From assembly GCA_036493755.1 (NCBI GenBank), contig DASXPG010000106.1, forward strand, positions 14,152 to 78,151: DNA of 64,000 nucleotides, read 5' to 3'. The notes beneath the pieces were generated by a model, which saw only the letters and a program-made list of their open reading frames with translations, was not told where the DNA came from and made no database searches. This DNA is from DASXPG01 sp036493755 (GTDB lineage: Bacteria > Gemmatimonadota > Gemmatimonadetes > Gemmatimonadales > JACORV01). Position 1 is the stretch's first letter. The number at the start of each line of letters is the position of its first letter. This document shows, in pieces, positions 55,256 through 64,000 of this stretch. The position numbers and the translations under genes were made by a program.

Positions 55256-55857
55256 GTCCTCCTTCCGGCCACGCCGCGCTCGACCAGCTGCGGCACGGCA
55301 ATGCGCGCTTCACCGCCAACCTGAAATCCGCGCGGTCACGGCCGCTGGAGCTGCCCATCGGCCAGGAGCCTCTGGCCATCGTCCTCGGCTGCTCCGACGC
55401 GCGCGTCCCCGCCGAGATCATTTTCGACCAGGGGCTGGGCGATCTCTTCGTGATCCGTGTGGCCGGCAACATCGTCGCGCCCTCGCAAGTCGCCAGCGTG
55501 GAGTTCGCGGCCGAGCTGTTCGGCACCCGGCTGGTGGTGGTGCTGGGACATTCGGAATGCGGCGCCATCACCGCCACACTGGCCGAGCTCCGAGGCACGG
55601 CGCCGCGCAAGGCCAACCTCGCTTCGATCATCGACCGTGTCCGGCCCTCGGTCTCGCCGCTGATGGTCACCAACCTGCGTAACGACCCCGAGGCCCTGCT
55701 GCGCGCCGCGGTCCGTGCCAACATCGTCGCTTCTGCCGCGCACCTGCGTCACGGCTCGGCGATCATCGAGGAACTTGTTGCCACGGAAGGCCTGCTGGTC
55801 GTCGGCGCGGAATACTCGCTCGAGACTGGCGTCGTGGATTTCTTTGATGGGGCGTAG
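55252..55857 (+). CDS. Beta-class carbonic anhydrase
   Basis: 201 residues. Zinc ligands are C47 (GCSDARVP, with D49), H100 and C103 (LGHSECGAI), plus RVAGNIVAP. It converts CO2 to bicarbonate. The ATG overlaps the fdhD stop, so it belongs to the formate dehydrogenase operon, where it would remove the CO2 product. No signal peptide, so cytoplasmic. Confidence 0.95.
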   Translation: MSPPSGHAALDQLRHGNARFTANLKSARSRPLELPIGQEPLAIVLGCSDARVPAEIIFDQGLGDLFVIRVAGNIVAPSQVASVEFAAELFGTRLVVVLGHSECGAITATLAELRGTAPRKANLASIIDRVRPSVSPLMVTNLRNDPEALLRAAVRANIVASAAHLRHGSAIIEELVATEGLLVVGAEYSLETGVVDFFDGA

Positions 55858-55858
55858 G

Positions 55859-55930
55859 AACGGGGAACGAGGAACGGGGAACGAGGAAGCCAAACCCTTC
55901 CCCCTTCCCCGTTCCCCGTTCCCCGTTCTC
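55859..55930. terminator. GGGGAACGAGGAAC inverted repeat between convergent genes
   Basis: Iterated GAACGGGGAACGAG units on the left are mirrored by CCCCGTTCCCCGTT units on the right, giving a long stem with the loop around AGCCAAACC. It fills the gap between carbonic anhydrase and the convergent permease, so it probably ends both transcripts. Design matches 11828-11893. Confidence 0.65.
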
Positions 55931-58628
55931 AGTCCGCTCTTAAGGTCTCCGCTGGATCCAGCGACGCGGCGCGCCACGCCGGGATCGCACCGGCGGCCAG
56001 TGCCACCAACCCAAGCACCACGGCCGACAGGGCCAGGGTCAGCGGATCGTTGCGCTGCACTCCGTAGAGGAACGACGCCACCAGTTTCGTCGCCGCCAAG
56101 GCGCCGGCGAGTCCGAAGATCGCGCCCAGGCCGATCAGCGTTCCCGCTTCGCCCAGCACCATCTTCAGGACGCGCGAGCGCGCCGCGCCTAACGCGAGCC
56201 TGATGCCGATCTCGTTGCGCCGCTGCGCCACCCCATACGCCATCGTACCGTAGAGCCCGATGATCGCCAGCAGCAAGGCCAGGCCGCCGAAGAAGCCCGA
56301 CACCGTCGCCAGCAGCCGCGGGCGCCGGATCGATTCCGACACTTGCCGGGTCAGGGTCACAAAATCCAGCTGGGCCGCGTGGTTCTCCGCCAGCGCCGCC
56401 GCGGTCACTTGTGCCGAGAGCGCCAACGGATCGCCGGCTGCGACCCGCAGCTCATACGACGCCTCGCTCCCGAACCAGTCGGTCTGGCTGTTGGGGACGT
56501 AGGCGATCGGCTGGAGCTCTTCGTTGAGTTTGCCGTACTTCGCATTCTCAACCACGCCCACGATCTGGAATGGGTGGCCCGGCTTGCCGTCCACCCCGGA
56601 GATCCGGAAGCTGCGGCCCAGCGGCGAGCCACCGGGGAAGTACGCGTGCGCCATGGCCTCATTGATGACGGCCACGAAAGGCGCGCCGATCCGGTCACCC
56701 TCGGCGATGTCGCGACCGCCCCGCAGCTCGGTGCCGAGGGTCTGGAACCACCCGGGGCTCACCATGTTGAAGTCGACCGACGTCTTCCGGTCGCGTACCA
56801 CCGAGTCGCCGTCGGCGATCACCTGCTCGTTCCACCCGCTGCCGCTGATCGGCGACGTGAACGAGAGCGCAGCCGAGCGTACACCCGGGAGGGCGCGCAG
56901 CTTCTCGAGCAGGTCATCGCGCATCAGTCGCTGACGCGCGCTGTCGAGCCCCGAGTTCCCGAAGTCGACCGTCGCGACGAGCACCCCCTCGCGCCGGAAG
57001 CCCGGATTCATGGTGGTCAGCCGCCGGAAGGTCCCGACCAGCAGCCCCGCCGCGACCACCAGCACCAGCGACAAGGCGATCTGGCCGATGACCAGCGCCC
57101 GCGCGACGGGCAGCCGGGCGGCCGTGGTGCCCCGGCTCTGGGCCTTCATCGCCGCCTGCGGATCGACCCGCGTCGCCCGCCAGGCCGGCGCCAGGCCGAA
57201 GAGCACACCGGTGGCCACCGCGACCGCGACCGCGAAGCCGAGGACCCGCAGGTCCGGGTGCAGATCGAGCCAGACGCTGCCGTTGCGGGTGGCCAGGTAC
57301 CGGACCAGCAGCGCGCTGGCCCAGCGCGCGAAGACGATGCCTAACGATGCGCCGAGTCCGGCGAGCAACAGGCTCTCGGTCAGCAGTTGCCGGACCAGCC
57401 GGCCCCGCCCCGCGCCCATGGCCAGCCGCACCGCCATCTCCCGCTGCCGCGCCGTCGCGCGGGCCAGCAGCAGATTGGCCACGTTGGCGCAGGCGATCAG
57501 CAGCACCACGCCGACCACCACCAGCAGCACCGTCAGTGCCTTGCTGTACTGGTGGCGCACATCGGAGGTGCCGCCGGCCCCCGCTTCGGCCCACAGCGTC
57601 CGCTTCAGGTAGTCGTGCTGGTACTCGCGTCCCCAGTTGCCCGGCAGCGTGGCCTGGTACACGCTCGGTGCCATCGCGGCGAGCCGCGAGCGTGTGACTT
57701 CGATCGACTGGCCCGGCGGCAGCCGGCCCATGATCCGCAGAAACCAGTTCCCGCGATGATCCAGCGCCTGCGGATCGCCACTGATGATGGGACGGGCGCA
57801 GAGCGGCACGTAGATCGCCGGTGCGTTCCCGATCTCCATTCCGGTGAACGCGGGGTCGGTCACCCCGACGATCGTGACCGGATGGCCATCGAGCGGCAGC
57901 GAGGCGCCCACCGCGGCGCCGGCGGCGCCGAATTGCCGCTGGGCGAACCCGGAGCTGAGAACCGCCACCGGCGTGCAGCCGCGCACATCGTCGCCGGCGG
58001 TGAGGAGACGGCCGGCGGCCGCGCCAACGCCCAGCACCTGGAAGGCGCCGCCGCTCACCCAGTACGCGGGAATCCGCCGAACCACACCGCCGGTCGAGAG
58101 ATCGAAGCGGGTGTCGCCGTACGCGAAGAATGAGCCGACACCGCTGCTGCGGTCCCGGACCGCTTCCCAGATGGGATTGGTGAGCACGGCGCTGCCGCTG
58201 ACCGGACCCTGCGAGGGCCGTTCGTCCGTCACGGCGATGAGCGACGCGGGATCGTTCACCGGCAGCGACCGGAGCATCACCGCATTGACGAGGGTGAAGA
58301 TCGCCGCGTTGGCGCCGATGCCGAGAGCGAGCGAGAGAATGGCGATCGCCGCAAAGCCGGGATTGCCCCGCAGCCCCCGAAGCGCGTACCGGAGGTCGTC
58401 CGCGACGGACGCCAGCCAGCCCAGGAGATCGGCGTCGCGGGTCTGTTCCTTCATCACCGTTCGGTTGCCGAAACGCCGCCGCGCTTCAGCCTCCGCATCG
58501 GGGCGGCTCATGCCCGCGCGCATCAGGTCGTCCACCCGCTCGTCCAGGTGGAACGACATTTCCCGTTCGGCACCGGCCGAGAGGGCGTCGTCGCGGAAGA
58601 GATTCCCGAGCCGCCGGAAAAAGCTCAC
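55929..58628 (-). CDS. Orphan MacB-like ABC permease with N-terminal prefix domain (ADOP type)
   Basis: 899 residues. A soluble prefix at 1-75 (EREMSFHLDERVDDLMRAGMS, EARRRFGN) precedes DDLRYALRGLRGNPGF and TM1. Then come a MacB periplasmic domain, three helices with NLLLARATARQREMAVRLAMGAGRGR, a second periplasmic domain and three more helices with QRRNEIGIRLALGAARSR. This duplicated 'ADOP' layout is common in Acidobacteria and Gemmatimonadota and is usually paired with a PadR gene, as here. No ATPase is adjacent. Substrate unknown. Confidence 0.93.
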   Translation of the reverse strand: MSFFRRLGNLFRDDALSAGAEREMSFHLDERVDDLMRAGMSRPDAEAEARRRFGNRTVMKEQTRDADLLGWLASVADDLRYALRGLRGNPGFAAIAILSLALGIGANAAIFTLVNAVMLRSLPVNDPASLIAVTDERPSQGPVSGSAVLTNPIWEAVRDRSSGVGSFFAYGDTRFDLSTGGVVRRIPAYWVSGGAFQVLGVGAAAGRLLTAGDDVRGCTPVAVLSSGFAQRQFGAAGAAVGASLPLDGHPVTIVGVTDPAFTGMEIGNAPAIYVPLCARPIISGDPQALDHRGNWFLRIMGRLPPGQSIEVTRSRLAAMAPSVYQATLPGNWGREYQHDYLKRTLWAEAGAGGTSDVRHQYSKALTVLLVVVGVVLLIACANVANLLLARATARQREMAVRLAMGAGRGRLVRQLLTESLLLAGLGASLGIVFARWASALLVRYLATRNGSVWLDLHPDLRVLGFAVAVAVATGVLFGLAPAWRATRVDPQAAMKAQSRGTTAARLPVARALVIGQIALSLVLVVAAGLLVGTFRRLTTMNPGFRREGVLVATVDFGNSGLDSARQRLMRDDLLEKLRALPGVRSAALSFTSPISGSGWNEQVIADGDSVVRDRKTSVDFNMVSPGWFQTLGTELRGGRDIAEGDRIGAPFVAVINEAMAHAYFPGGSPLGRSFRISGVDGKPGHPFQIVGVVENAKYGKLNEELQPIAYVPNSQTDWFGSEASYELRVAAGDPLALSAQVTAAALAENHAAQLDFVTLTRQVSESIRRPRLLATVSGFFGGLALLLAIIGLYGTMAYGVAQRRNEIGIRLALGAARSRVLKMVLGEAGTLIGLGAIFGLAGALAATKLVASFLYGVQRNDPLTLALSAVVLGLVALAAGAIPAWRAASLDPAETLRAD

Positions 58629-58957
58629 GCGAACTGCACCACGTGCCGGACGCCTTCGGTCAGCCGCGCCCAGCTCTCCAGCTCCGTTGCGAGCTGGCGT
58701 TTCCCCGCCGCCGTGATGGTATAGAAGCGCGCCTCACGATTCTTCTCCGTCACGCCCCACTCGGCGCGCACCCATCCGTCCTGCTCCATGCGATGGAGGG
58801 CCGGATAGAGCGAGCCTTCCTCGACCCGCAGCAATTCGCGCGAGGCCGTCTGGATGTGGGCGGTGATCGCATAGCCGTGCATCCGGCCCTGCGCGGTGAG
58901 GGTCTTGAGCACCAGCAGGGCGAGGGTGCCCTGGAGAATGTCGGAGCGTCGAGGCAT
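58625..58957 (-). CDS. PadR-family transcriptional regulator
   Basis: 110 residues: DILQGTLALLVLKTLTAQGRMHGYAI, EEGSLYPALHRMEQDGWVRAEWG, REARFYTITAAGKRQL, the classic PadR winged helix with a short C-terminal helix. Its stop overlaps the permease start by four bases. It probably represses its own operon through the inverted repeat that abuts its ATG. Confidence 0.95.
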   Translation of the reverse strand: MPRRSDILQGTLALLVLKTLTAQGRMHGYAITAHIQTASRELLRVEEGSLYPALHRMEQDGWVRAEWGVTEKNREARFYTITAAGKRQLATELESWARLTEGVRHVVQFA

Positions 58958-58980
58958 AGGTATCTATGTATCGATACCTA
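58957..58980 (-). promoter_or_regulatory. Putative PadR operator
   Basis: A perfect 8-bp inverted repeat, arms TAGGTATC and GATACCTA separated by 8 bases, touches the regulator's ATG. The arm bases replace any Shine-Dalgarno sequence, which suggests a leaderless transcript starting at or near the ATG. Confidence 0.65.
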
Positions 58981-59018
58981 GATGACTATGCAAGAGGCAG
59001 GAAGGAACGAGACTCCCT

Positions 59019-60863
59019 CTACAGATTCTGGCTCACCGCCACCCTCGGCGCGTCTTTCTCGGGCTCCGGCGTAAAGTCCTCGCCCGGATTGATGAAGCGG
59101 TCCAGCTCGACCTTGTACTGGCGGTCGTAGAGCTGCCGATACCGCCCACCCGTGGCCAGCAGCTCGCGGTGGGTGCCGCGCTCGACGATCTCGCCATTCT
59201 CGAGGACCAGGATCTGGTCGGCGGAGACGATGGTCGACAGCCGGTGCGCGATCACGAAGGCGGTCCGGCCCTTCCGCAAGGCGCGGAGGCCTTCCTGGAT
59301 CAGCGCCTCGCTCTCGCTGTCGAGCGAGCTGGTCGCCTCGTCGAGGATCAGGATGCGCGGGTCGGCCAGGATGGCGCGCGCGATGGAGATACGCTGCCGC
59401 TGGCCGCCGGAGAGCTTGATCCCCCGCTCGCCTACCACGCTGTCGTAACCTTCGGGGAAGCCGCGGATGAATTCGTCGGCGTTGGCGACGCGCCCCACTT
59501 CCTCGATTTCGGCGCGGGTCGCGTGGGGCCGGGCGAACGCGATGTTTTCGGCGACGGTGCCATCGAAGAGAAAGTTTTCCTGCAACACCACGCCGAGGGA
59601 GCGGCGATACTCGCGCAGCCGGATCGAGCTCAGGTCGCGGCCGTCGATGAGGATCCGGCCTTCGCGCAGCCGGTTGAAGGCCATCACCAGGCTGATCAGC
59701 GTGCTCTTCCCCGACCCCGAGCTGCCCACCAGCGCGGTCGTGGTGCCGGCTGGAGAATGGAAGGAGATGTGCTTCAGGACGTCGAGGCCGGGATTGTAGG
59801 CGAAGGAGACATTCTCGAAGACCACGTCGCCATTGATGTTGCCGGCGGGGGCGAGGATGGCGTCGTCCTTGTCCTCGGTCTCGACGGTCCGGATTTCACG
59901 GATCCGGTCGAGCCCGGCAAAGGCCTCGGAGACCTGCGTGCCGATGTTGGCGATCTGGATCAACGGCAGCGCCATGTAACCCGTAAAGATTGCATAGGTC
60001 AGGAGTTCGCCGGCTGACATGCGCCCGGCCAGCACCGTCCGGCCGCCCCACCAGATCATCAGCACGCCGATGGCGCCCACGACCAGCGAGGCAAAGGCGC
60101 CGGTGCCGGAAACGGCGGTGATGGACTTGGCGACATTGCGGAAAAGCCGGTGCGCGCCGGTGGCAAAGACGTAACGTTCGCGGCGCTCCGCCGTATAGGC
60201 CTTGACCACGCGAATGCCGCCCAGAGTTTCATTGAGGCGGCCCGTCACGTCGGCGTTGATCTTCCCCCGCTCGCGGAAAAGCGGGCGCAGCCGGTTGAAG
60301 GCGGTGGCCATCCCGGTGCCGAAGACGATGAGAATTGTCAGCGTCACCGTCGTGATGCGCCAGTTCAAATGAAAGAGGTAACCGAGGGCCAGGATCGCGG
60401 TGACAAAGCCGCCGATGAGCTGGACCAGGCCCGAACCCACCAGGTTCCGGATACCTTCGGCGTCGGTCATGATGCGGGAAATCAGGATGCCGGTCTTGCT
60501 GGAGTCGAAATAGCTGACCGGCAGCCGGGCGACATGCTCCTGGACCTGTTTGCGCATCTCGGTGATAGCGCGCTGCGCCGCTACGCCGAGAAGCTGGGAG
60601 AGGGCGAAGGACGTCACCGCCTGCACCAGCGTCGCGGCGGCCACGGCAATGACGATCACCGGCAGCAAGTCGGCGCGGTGCTTGCCGATGACGTCGTCGA
60701 TGAGGTATTTCGGCGTGGCGGGAAGTACCAGTCCGGCGATCCGGCTGATCAGCATGAGCACCATGCCGACGGCCAGGCGCCAGCGGTACACCCAGATGAT
60801 TGCCTTGGCCTCGGCCCAGGCATTGCGATAGTCGGTTTTCTTCTTTCCCTGGGAAGCCGTCAT
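59019..60863 (-). CDS. ABC exporter, fused permease-ATPase (MsbA-like)
   Basis: 614 residues from MTASQGKKK. Six helices at about 20-310 in type I exporter style (LPVSYFDSSKTGILISRIMTDAEGIRNL loop), then the nucleotide-binding domain: Walker A GSSGSGKST, Q-loop VLQENFLFDGTV, signature LSGGQRQRISIARA, Walker B ILILDEATSSLDSESE, H-loop AHRLSTI. It works as a homodimer to export lipids or hydrophobic compounds. It is divergent from the RND genes with 42 bases between. Confidence 0.92.
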   Translation of the reverse strand: MTASQGKKKTDYRNAWAEAKAIIWVYRWRLAVGMVLMLISRIAGLVLPATPKYLIDDVIGKHRADLLPVIVIAVAAATLVQAVTSFALSQLLGVAAQRAITEMRKQVQEHVARLPVSYFDSSKTGILISRIMTDAEGIRNLVGSGLVQLIGGFVTAILALGYLFHLNWRITTVTLTILIVFGTGMATAFNRLRPLFRERGKINADVTGRLNETLGGIRVVKAYTAERRERYVFATGAHRLFRNVAKSITAVSGTGAFASLVVGAIGVLMIWWGGRTVLAGRMSAGELLTYAIFTGYMALPLIQIANIGTQVSEAFAGLDRIREIRTVETEDKDDAILAPAGNINGDVVFENVSFAYNPGLDVLKHISFHSPAGTTTALVGSSGSGKSTLISLVMAFNRLREGRILIDGRDLSSIRLREYRRSLGVVLQENFLFDGTVAENIAFARPHATRAEIEEVGRVANADEFIRGFPEGYDSVVGERGIKLSGGQRQRISIARAILADPRILILDEATSSLDSESEALIQEGLRALRKGRTAFVIAHRLSTIVSADQILVLENGEIVERGTHRELLATGGRYRQLYDRQYKVELDRFINPGEDFTPEPEKDAPRVAVSQNL

Positions 60864-60883
60864 ATCTTTAAAGTAGCACACGA

Positions 60884-60895
60884 GACCAGTCGGTC
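60884..60895. promoter_or_regulatory. TetR-like operator candidate GACC-AGTC-GGTC
   Basis: A short dyad (GACC/GGTC with 4-base spacer) sits in the 42-base gap between the divergent exporter and RND adaptor genes. It resembles sites of TetR-family efflux regulators. No TetR gene is in the window on this side, though it could lie beyond the edge. Confidence 0.35.
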
Positions 60896-60905
60896 GGGAC
60901 TACGC

Positions 60906-62093
60906 ATGCCTCAGTCGGTTTTTTACTCGATTCGCCCCCTCGCCCCCGCCTTTCTGGCGGCCTGTTTCCTTGTCACGGGCTGCGGGAAGGACGCGGCGCC
61001 GCCGGCACCCCCCTCGCCGGTGAGCGTGACCAAGGTCCAGAGCCAGGCGGTGCCCTTCGAGCTCGCCGCTACCGGCCAGGTCGAGCCGCTCCAGACTGTC
61101 GTGGTCACCGCGCAGGTTGGCGGACTGCTTCAGCATGTCAGGTTCCGCGAGGGCGACGAGGTCCAGCAGGGCCAGATCCTTTTCGAGATCGACCCGCGTC
61201 CTTTCCAGGCGATGCTCCAGCAGGCCGCGGCCAGCCTCAATCGCGATATCGTCCAGCTCGCCAATGCAGTGCGCGAGGCTGATCGGGCCAGCGCCCTCGC
61301 GACCAACGGCATGGGGACGACTGAGGATGCCCAGTCCAAGGAAGCGGCCCGCGACGCCCTCCTCGCCACGGTGCAATCGGACTCGGCCTCGATGACCACG
61401 GCGCGGCTGAACCTCGACTACGCTACGATTCGGGCGCCGATTTCGGGCCGCACCGGCAGCTTGCTGGTCAAGGAAGGCAACCTCGTGGTGACCAGCGCGG
61501 TGCAGCCGCTCGTGACCATCAATGAGCTGCGGCCGATCCTGGTCCGCTTCGCGGTTCCCGCGGCCCGCCTTCCCGAAATTCAGCAGCGCGGCAATGCCGA
61601 ATTGAAGGTCGTGGCGCGGCAGGGAGGTCGTGAGGGCGCGCCGCCGATCGACGGCGTGCTTTCCTTCATCGACAACCACGTCGATTCCGCCACCGGCACG
61701 GTGATGCTGAAGGCGCGCTACTCCAATACCCAGGGCGGACTCTGGCCCGGTGAATTCGTCGACGTCACCCTGGTCCTCGGCATGCAGCAGAACGCCATCG
61801 TGGTGCCGGCGACGGCGGTAATGACCGGCCAGCAGGGCCCCTACGTCTTCACCGTCGAGAGCGACGGCACGGCGAAGCAGCGGCTGGTCAAGGTCGCGCG
61901 CACCGAGGACACCCTCGCGGTGATCGGCGACGGGGTCGAGCCGGGGATGACGGTCGTGACCGACGGGCAGATCCGGTTGACGCAGGGAGCGCATGTGGAG
62001 GTACGGGGCGCCGCACACCCGGGCGGCACCACGACGCTGGGCGCGCAGGCGCCGGCGGCCGGCGCACCGCGGGGAGGCCGCAACTCGCCATGA
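60906..62093 (+). CDS. RND efflux adaptor lipoprotein (AcrA/MdtA-like)
   Basis: 395 residues. Signal and lipobox FLVTGC; lipoyl half GLLQHVRFREGDEVQQGQILFEIDPRPF; alpha-hairpin at about 100-160; second lipoyl half APISGRTGSLLVKEGNLV; beta-barrel and membrane-proximal domains (VIGDGVEPGMTVVTDGQIRLTQGAHV). The tail is Pro/Gly/Ala-rich. Its stop overlaps the pump gene's ATG (ATGA), so the pair is coupled. It bridges the RND pump to an outer-membrane channel. Confidence 0.94.
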   Translation: MPQSVFYSIRPLAPAFLAACFLVTGCGKDAAPPAPPSPVSVTKVQSQAVPFELAATGQVEPLQTVVVTAQVGGLLQHVRFREGDEVQQGQILFEIDPRPFQAMLQQAAASLNRDIVQLANAVREADRASALATNGMGTTEDAQSKEAARDALLATVQSDSASMTTARLNLDYATIRAPISGRTGSLLVKEGNLVVTSAVQPLVTINELRPILVRFAVPAARLPEIQQRGNAELKVVARQGGREGAPPIDGVLSFIDNHVDSATGTVMLKARYSNTQGGLWPGEFVDVTLVLGMQQNAIVVPATAVMTGQQGPYVFTVESDGTAKQRLVKVARTEDTLAVIGDGVEPGMTVVTDGQIRLTQGAHVEVRGAAHPGGTTTLGAQAPAAGAPRGGRNSP

Positions 62094-64000
62094 GCGAGCT
62101 ATTCATCAAGCGGCCGGTCGCGACCACGCTGGTCATGCTTGCGATCCTGCTCTTCGGCATTGTCGCCTACCGTTCGTTGCCGGTGAGCGATCTGCCCAAC
62201 GTCGACTTCCCGACCCTCCAGGTCAGCGCCAGCCTTCCGGGCGGCAACCCGCAGACCATGGCCTCGGCGGTGGCGACGCCGCTGGAGAAGCAGTTCTCGA
62301 CCATCGCGGGTCTCGACGCGATGACCAGTTCCAGCACGCAGGGCAACACCAACATCACGCTCCAGTTCAACCTGGCGCGCAACATCGACGCCGCCGCGCA
62401 GGACGTGCAGGCGGCAATCTCCAAGGTGCTGCGGCAGTTGCCGCTGGGCATCCTGCCGCCGTCCTACCAGAAGGTGAATCCCGCCGACCAGCCCATCCTC
62501 TATCTCGCCATGAGCTCGCCGACGATGCCGATGTCGACGCTCGATGAGTACGCCGAGACCTACCTGGCGCAGCGGATTTCGACCGTGAACGGCGTGGCCC
62601 AGGTCCTGGTATACGGTTCGGCGAAGTACGCGGTGCGCATCCAGGTCGATCCGCAGGCGTTGCAAGCGCGGGGCATCGGCATCGACGAAGTGGCCGCGGC
62701 AGTGGACGCCGGCAATCCCAACTTGCCGACCGGCATTCTCTGGGGACCCCGGACCGCATACACGGTGCAGGCGGACGGGCAGATCAGCAGCGCGCCCGCC
62801 TTCAGGCAGCTGATCGTGACCTATCGCAACGGCGCGCCGGTGCGGCTCCAGGATGTCGCGCAGGTGCTGGACGATGTGCAGGACAATCACGTCATCAGCT
62901 GGTTCGACGGCGACCGCGCCATCACCCTGGCCATCCAGCGCCAGCCGGGGACCAACACCGTCCAGGTCGCCGACGACGTGAAGGCGACGATCGCGGCCAT
63001 GGGCGCGACGCTGCCCGCCTCGGTCAAGATCCAGACGCTGTATGACCGTTCGCAGACGATCCACGACTCGGTCAACGACGTGAAGATGACGCTGCTGATC
63101 ACGCTGGGGCTGGTGGTCGCGGTGATTTTCCTCTTCCTGCGCAACGTCTCGGCGACGGTGATTCCCAGCCTGGCGCTCCCCTTCTCGCTGGTCGGCACCT
63201 TCGCCGTCATGTCGATGCTGAACTACAGCCTCGACAACCTGTCGTTGATGGCGCTGACGCTGTCCGTCGGGTTCGTAGTCGACGACGCCATCGTCATGCT
63301 CGAGAACATCGTCCGGCACATGGAGATGGGAAAGCCGGCGATGGAGGCGGCGCTGGTCGGCTCGAAGGAGATCGGCTTTACCATCATCTCGATGACGCTG
63401 TCGCTCACCGCGGTGTTCATCCCGGTGCTCTTCATGGGCGGCGTGATCGGCCGGCTGTTCCACGAATTCGCCGTCACCATCGGCGCGGCGATCCTGGTGT
63501 CGGGATTCGTGTCGCTGAGCCTCACGCCGATGCTCTGCAGCCGCTTCCTCAAGCCGCCGAAAGACGAGCATCACGGCCGGCTCTACGAGGCGAGCGAGCG
63601 CGCCTGGCTCCGGATCCTCGGCGTCTACGAGCGAAGCCTGGGGTGGGTGATGCGGCATCGCGGGCTGTCCCTGGGGTTCTCGTTCCTGGTCCTCGTCGGC
63701 ACCGTGGTGCTCTTCGTGGTTGTGCCCAAAGGCTTCATTCCCAACGACGACCAGGGATTTCTGACCAGCACGACCGAGGCCACCGAGGGCAGCTCCTACG
63801 ACGCGATGGTGCCCTACCAGAAGCAGGTCGAAGACATCGTCAAGCACGACCCCTACGTGGCGCACTACATGTCCCGGCTCCAGGGCAGCAACCAGGGCGG
63901 CGTCAGCATGCGGCTGGTGCCGCGCAGCCAGCGGCCCAGCGCCGATGAGGTCGCCCGCGAGCTGACCCGCAAGCTGAGCGCGGTGCCCGGGATCCGGACC
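62090..64000 (+). CDS. RND multidrug efflux pump (HAE1 type), N-terminal part cut by window edge
   Basis: 637 residues are visible, translated by hand to the edge. MSELFIKRPVATTLVMLAIL is the standard HAE1 start. Porter domain (ADQPILYLAMSS, VQVLVYGSAKYAVRIQVDP-like), then the helices around LFLRNVSATVIPSLALPFSLVGTF and the proton-relay helix VGFVVDDAIVMLENIVRH with two adjacent Asp. The MdtB/MdtC-like style fits the adaptor upstream. Full length should be about 1030 residues. Confidence 0.93.
   Translation, partial: MSELFIKRPVATTLVMLAILLFGIVAYRSLPVSDLPNVDFPTLQVSASLPGGNPQTMASAVATPLEKQFSTIAGLDAMTSSSTQGNTNITLQFNLARNIDAAAQDVQAAISKVLRQLPLGILPPSYQKVNPADQPILYLAMSSPTMPMSTLDEYAETYLAQRISTVNGVAQVLVYGSAKYAVRIQVDPQALQARGIGIDEVAAAVDAGNPNLPTGILWGPRTAYTVQADGQISSAPAFRQLIVTYRNGAPVRLQDVAQVLDDVQDNHVISWFDGDRAITLAIQRQPGTNTVQVADDVKATIAAMGATLPASVKIQTLYDRSQTIHDSVNDVKMTLLITLGLVVAVIFLFLRNVSATVIPSLALPFSLVGTFAVMSMLNYSLDNLSLMALTLSVGFVVDDAIVMLENIVRHMEMGKPAMEAALVGSKEIGFTIISMTLSLTAVFIPVLFMGGVIGRLFHEFAVTIGAAILVSGFVSLSLTPMLCSRFLKPPKDEHHGRLYEASERAWLRILGVYERSLGWVMRHRGLSLGFSFLVLVGTVVLFVVVPKGFIPNDDQGFLTSTTEATEGSSYDAMVPYQKQVEDIVKHDPYVAHYMSRLQGSNQGGVSMRLVPRSQRPSADEVARELTRKLSAVPGIRT

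Overview
The window is dense, high-G+C bacterial DNA (roughly two thirds G+C by eye). Almost every gap between genes is under 160 bases and no stretch of more than 300 bases lacks a gene. Long MacB/FtsX-type orphan permeases with a PadR-type regulator, serine/threonine kinases, an RCC1-repeat lipoprotein, DinB, DUF72 and EVE proteins, and a response regulator ending in a CxxC...CPxC tail fit Gemmatimonadota or a close relative better than Proteobacteria or Actinobacteria. This placement is inferred from gene content only.

Left part (1-12.3 kb): a MacAB-like efflux set on the minus strand (adaptor, ATPase, permease running off the edge); a pseudokinase-kinase fusion; a copper pair copC-copD next to tRNA-Thr; tRNA-Leu; Mn/Fe superoxide dismutase; a response regulator; a dienelactone-hydrolase-like lipoprotein; a large ABC permease.

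Middle (12.3-41 kb): EVE, DUF72 and MscS genes; a trehalose operon (a membrane-anchored trehalose-6-phosphate synthase, its phosphatase, a GH15 hydrolase and an alpha/beta hydrolase with an apparent CTG start); a wHTH gene with two tiny DUF5985-like membrane proteins; a ClC channel; LigD with divergent Ku for end joining; a protease-FHA pair; a hybrid histidine kinase; ArsN2; BrkB; a PAS-GGDEF-EAL protein; a methyltransferase; a large Ig-like/RCC1 lipoprotein; and a cluster of four tRNAs.

Right part (41-64 kb): the most interesting region. Translationally coupled genes encode a hotdog protein, a nitronate-monooxygenase-like protein, a GcvT-like aminomethyltransferase, two phytoene-desaturase-like flavoproteins and a Rieske oxygenase. 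An NAD-dependent formate dehydrogenase locus follows, with fdhD and a beta-carbonic anhydrase. The formate dehydrogenase catalytic gene contains an in-frame UGA followed at once by a convincing bacterial SECIS hairpin, so it is a selenoprotein. Its alpha subunit is also split: the N-terminal Fe-S half is a separate gene downstream of the NuoEF-like gene. Together the block suggests oxidative N-demethylation, folate C1 transfer, formate oxidation and CO2 hydration. The window ends with a PadR/permease pair, an MsbA-like exporter, and an RND adaptor and pump, the pump cut by the edge.

Non-coding structure includes a repeated ACAGATTGAG element, one copy of which supplies the CopC signal peptide; iterated micro-repeat hairpins at gene ends; two reverse-complement 16-bp hairpins in the C1 cluster; and an over-represented octamer CGTTAGGC.
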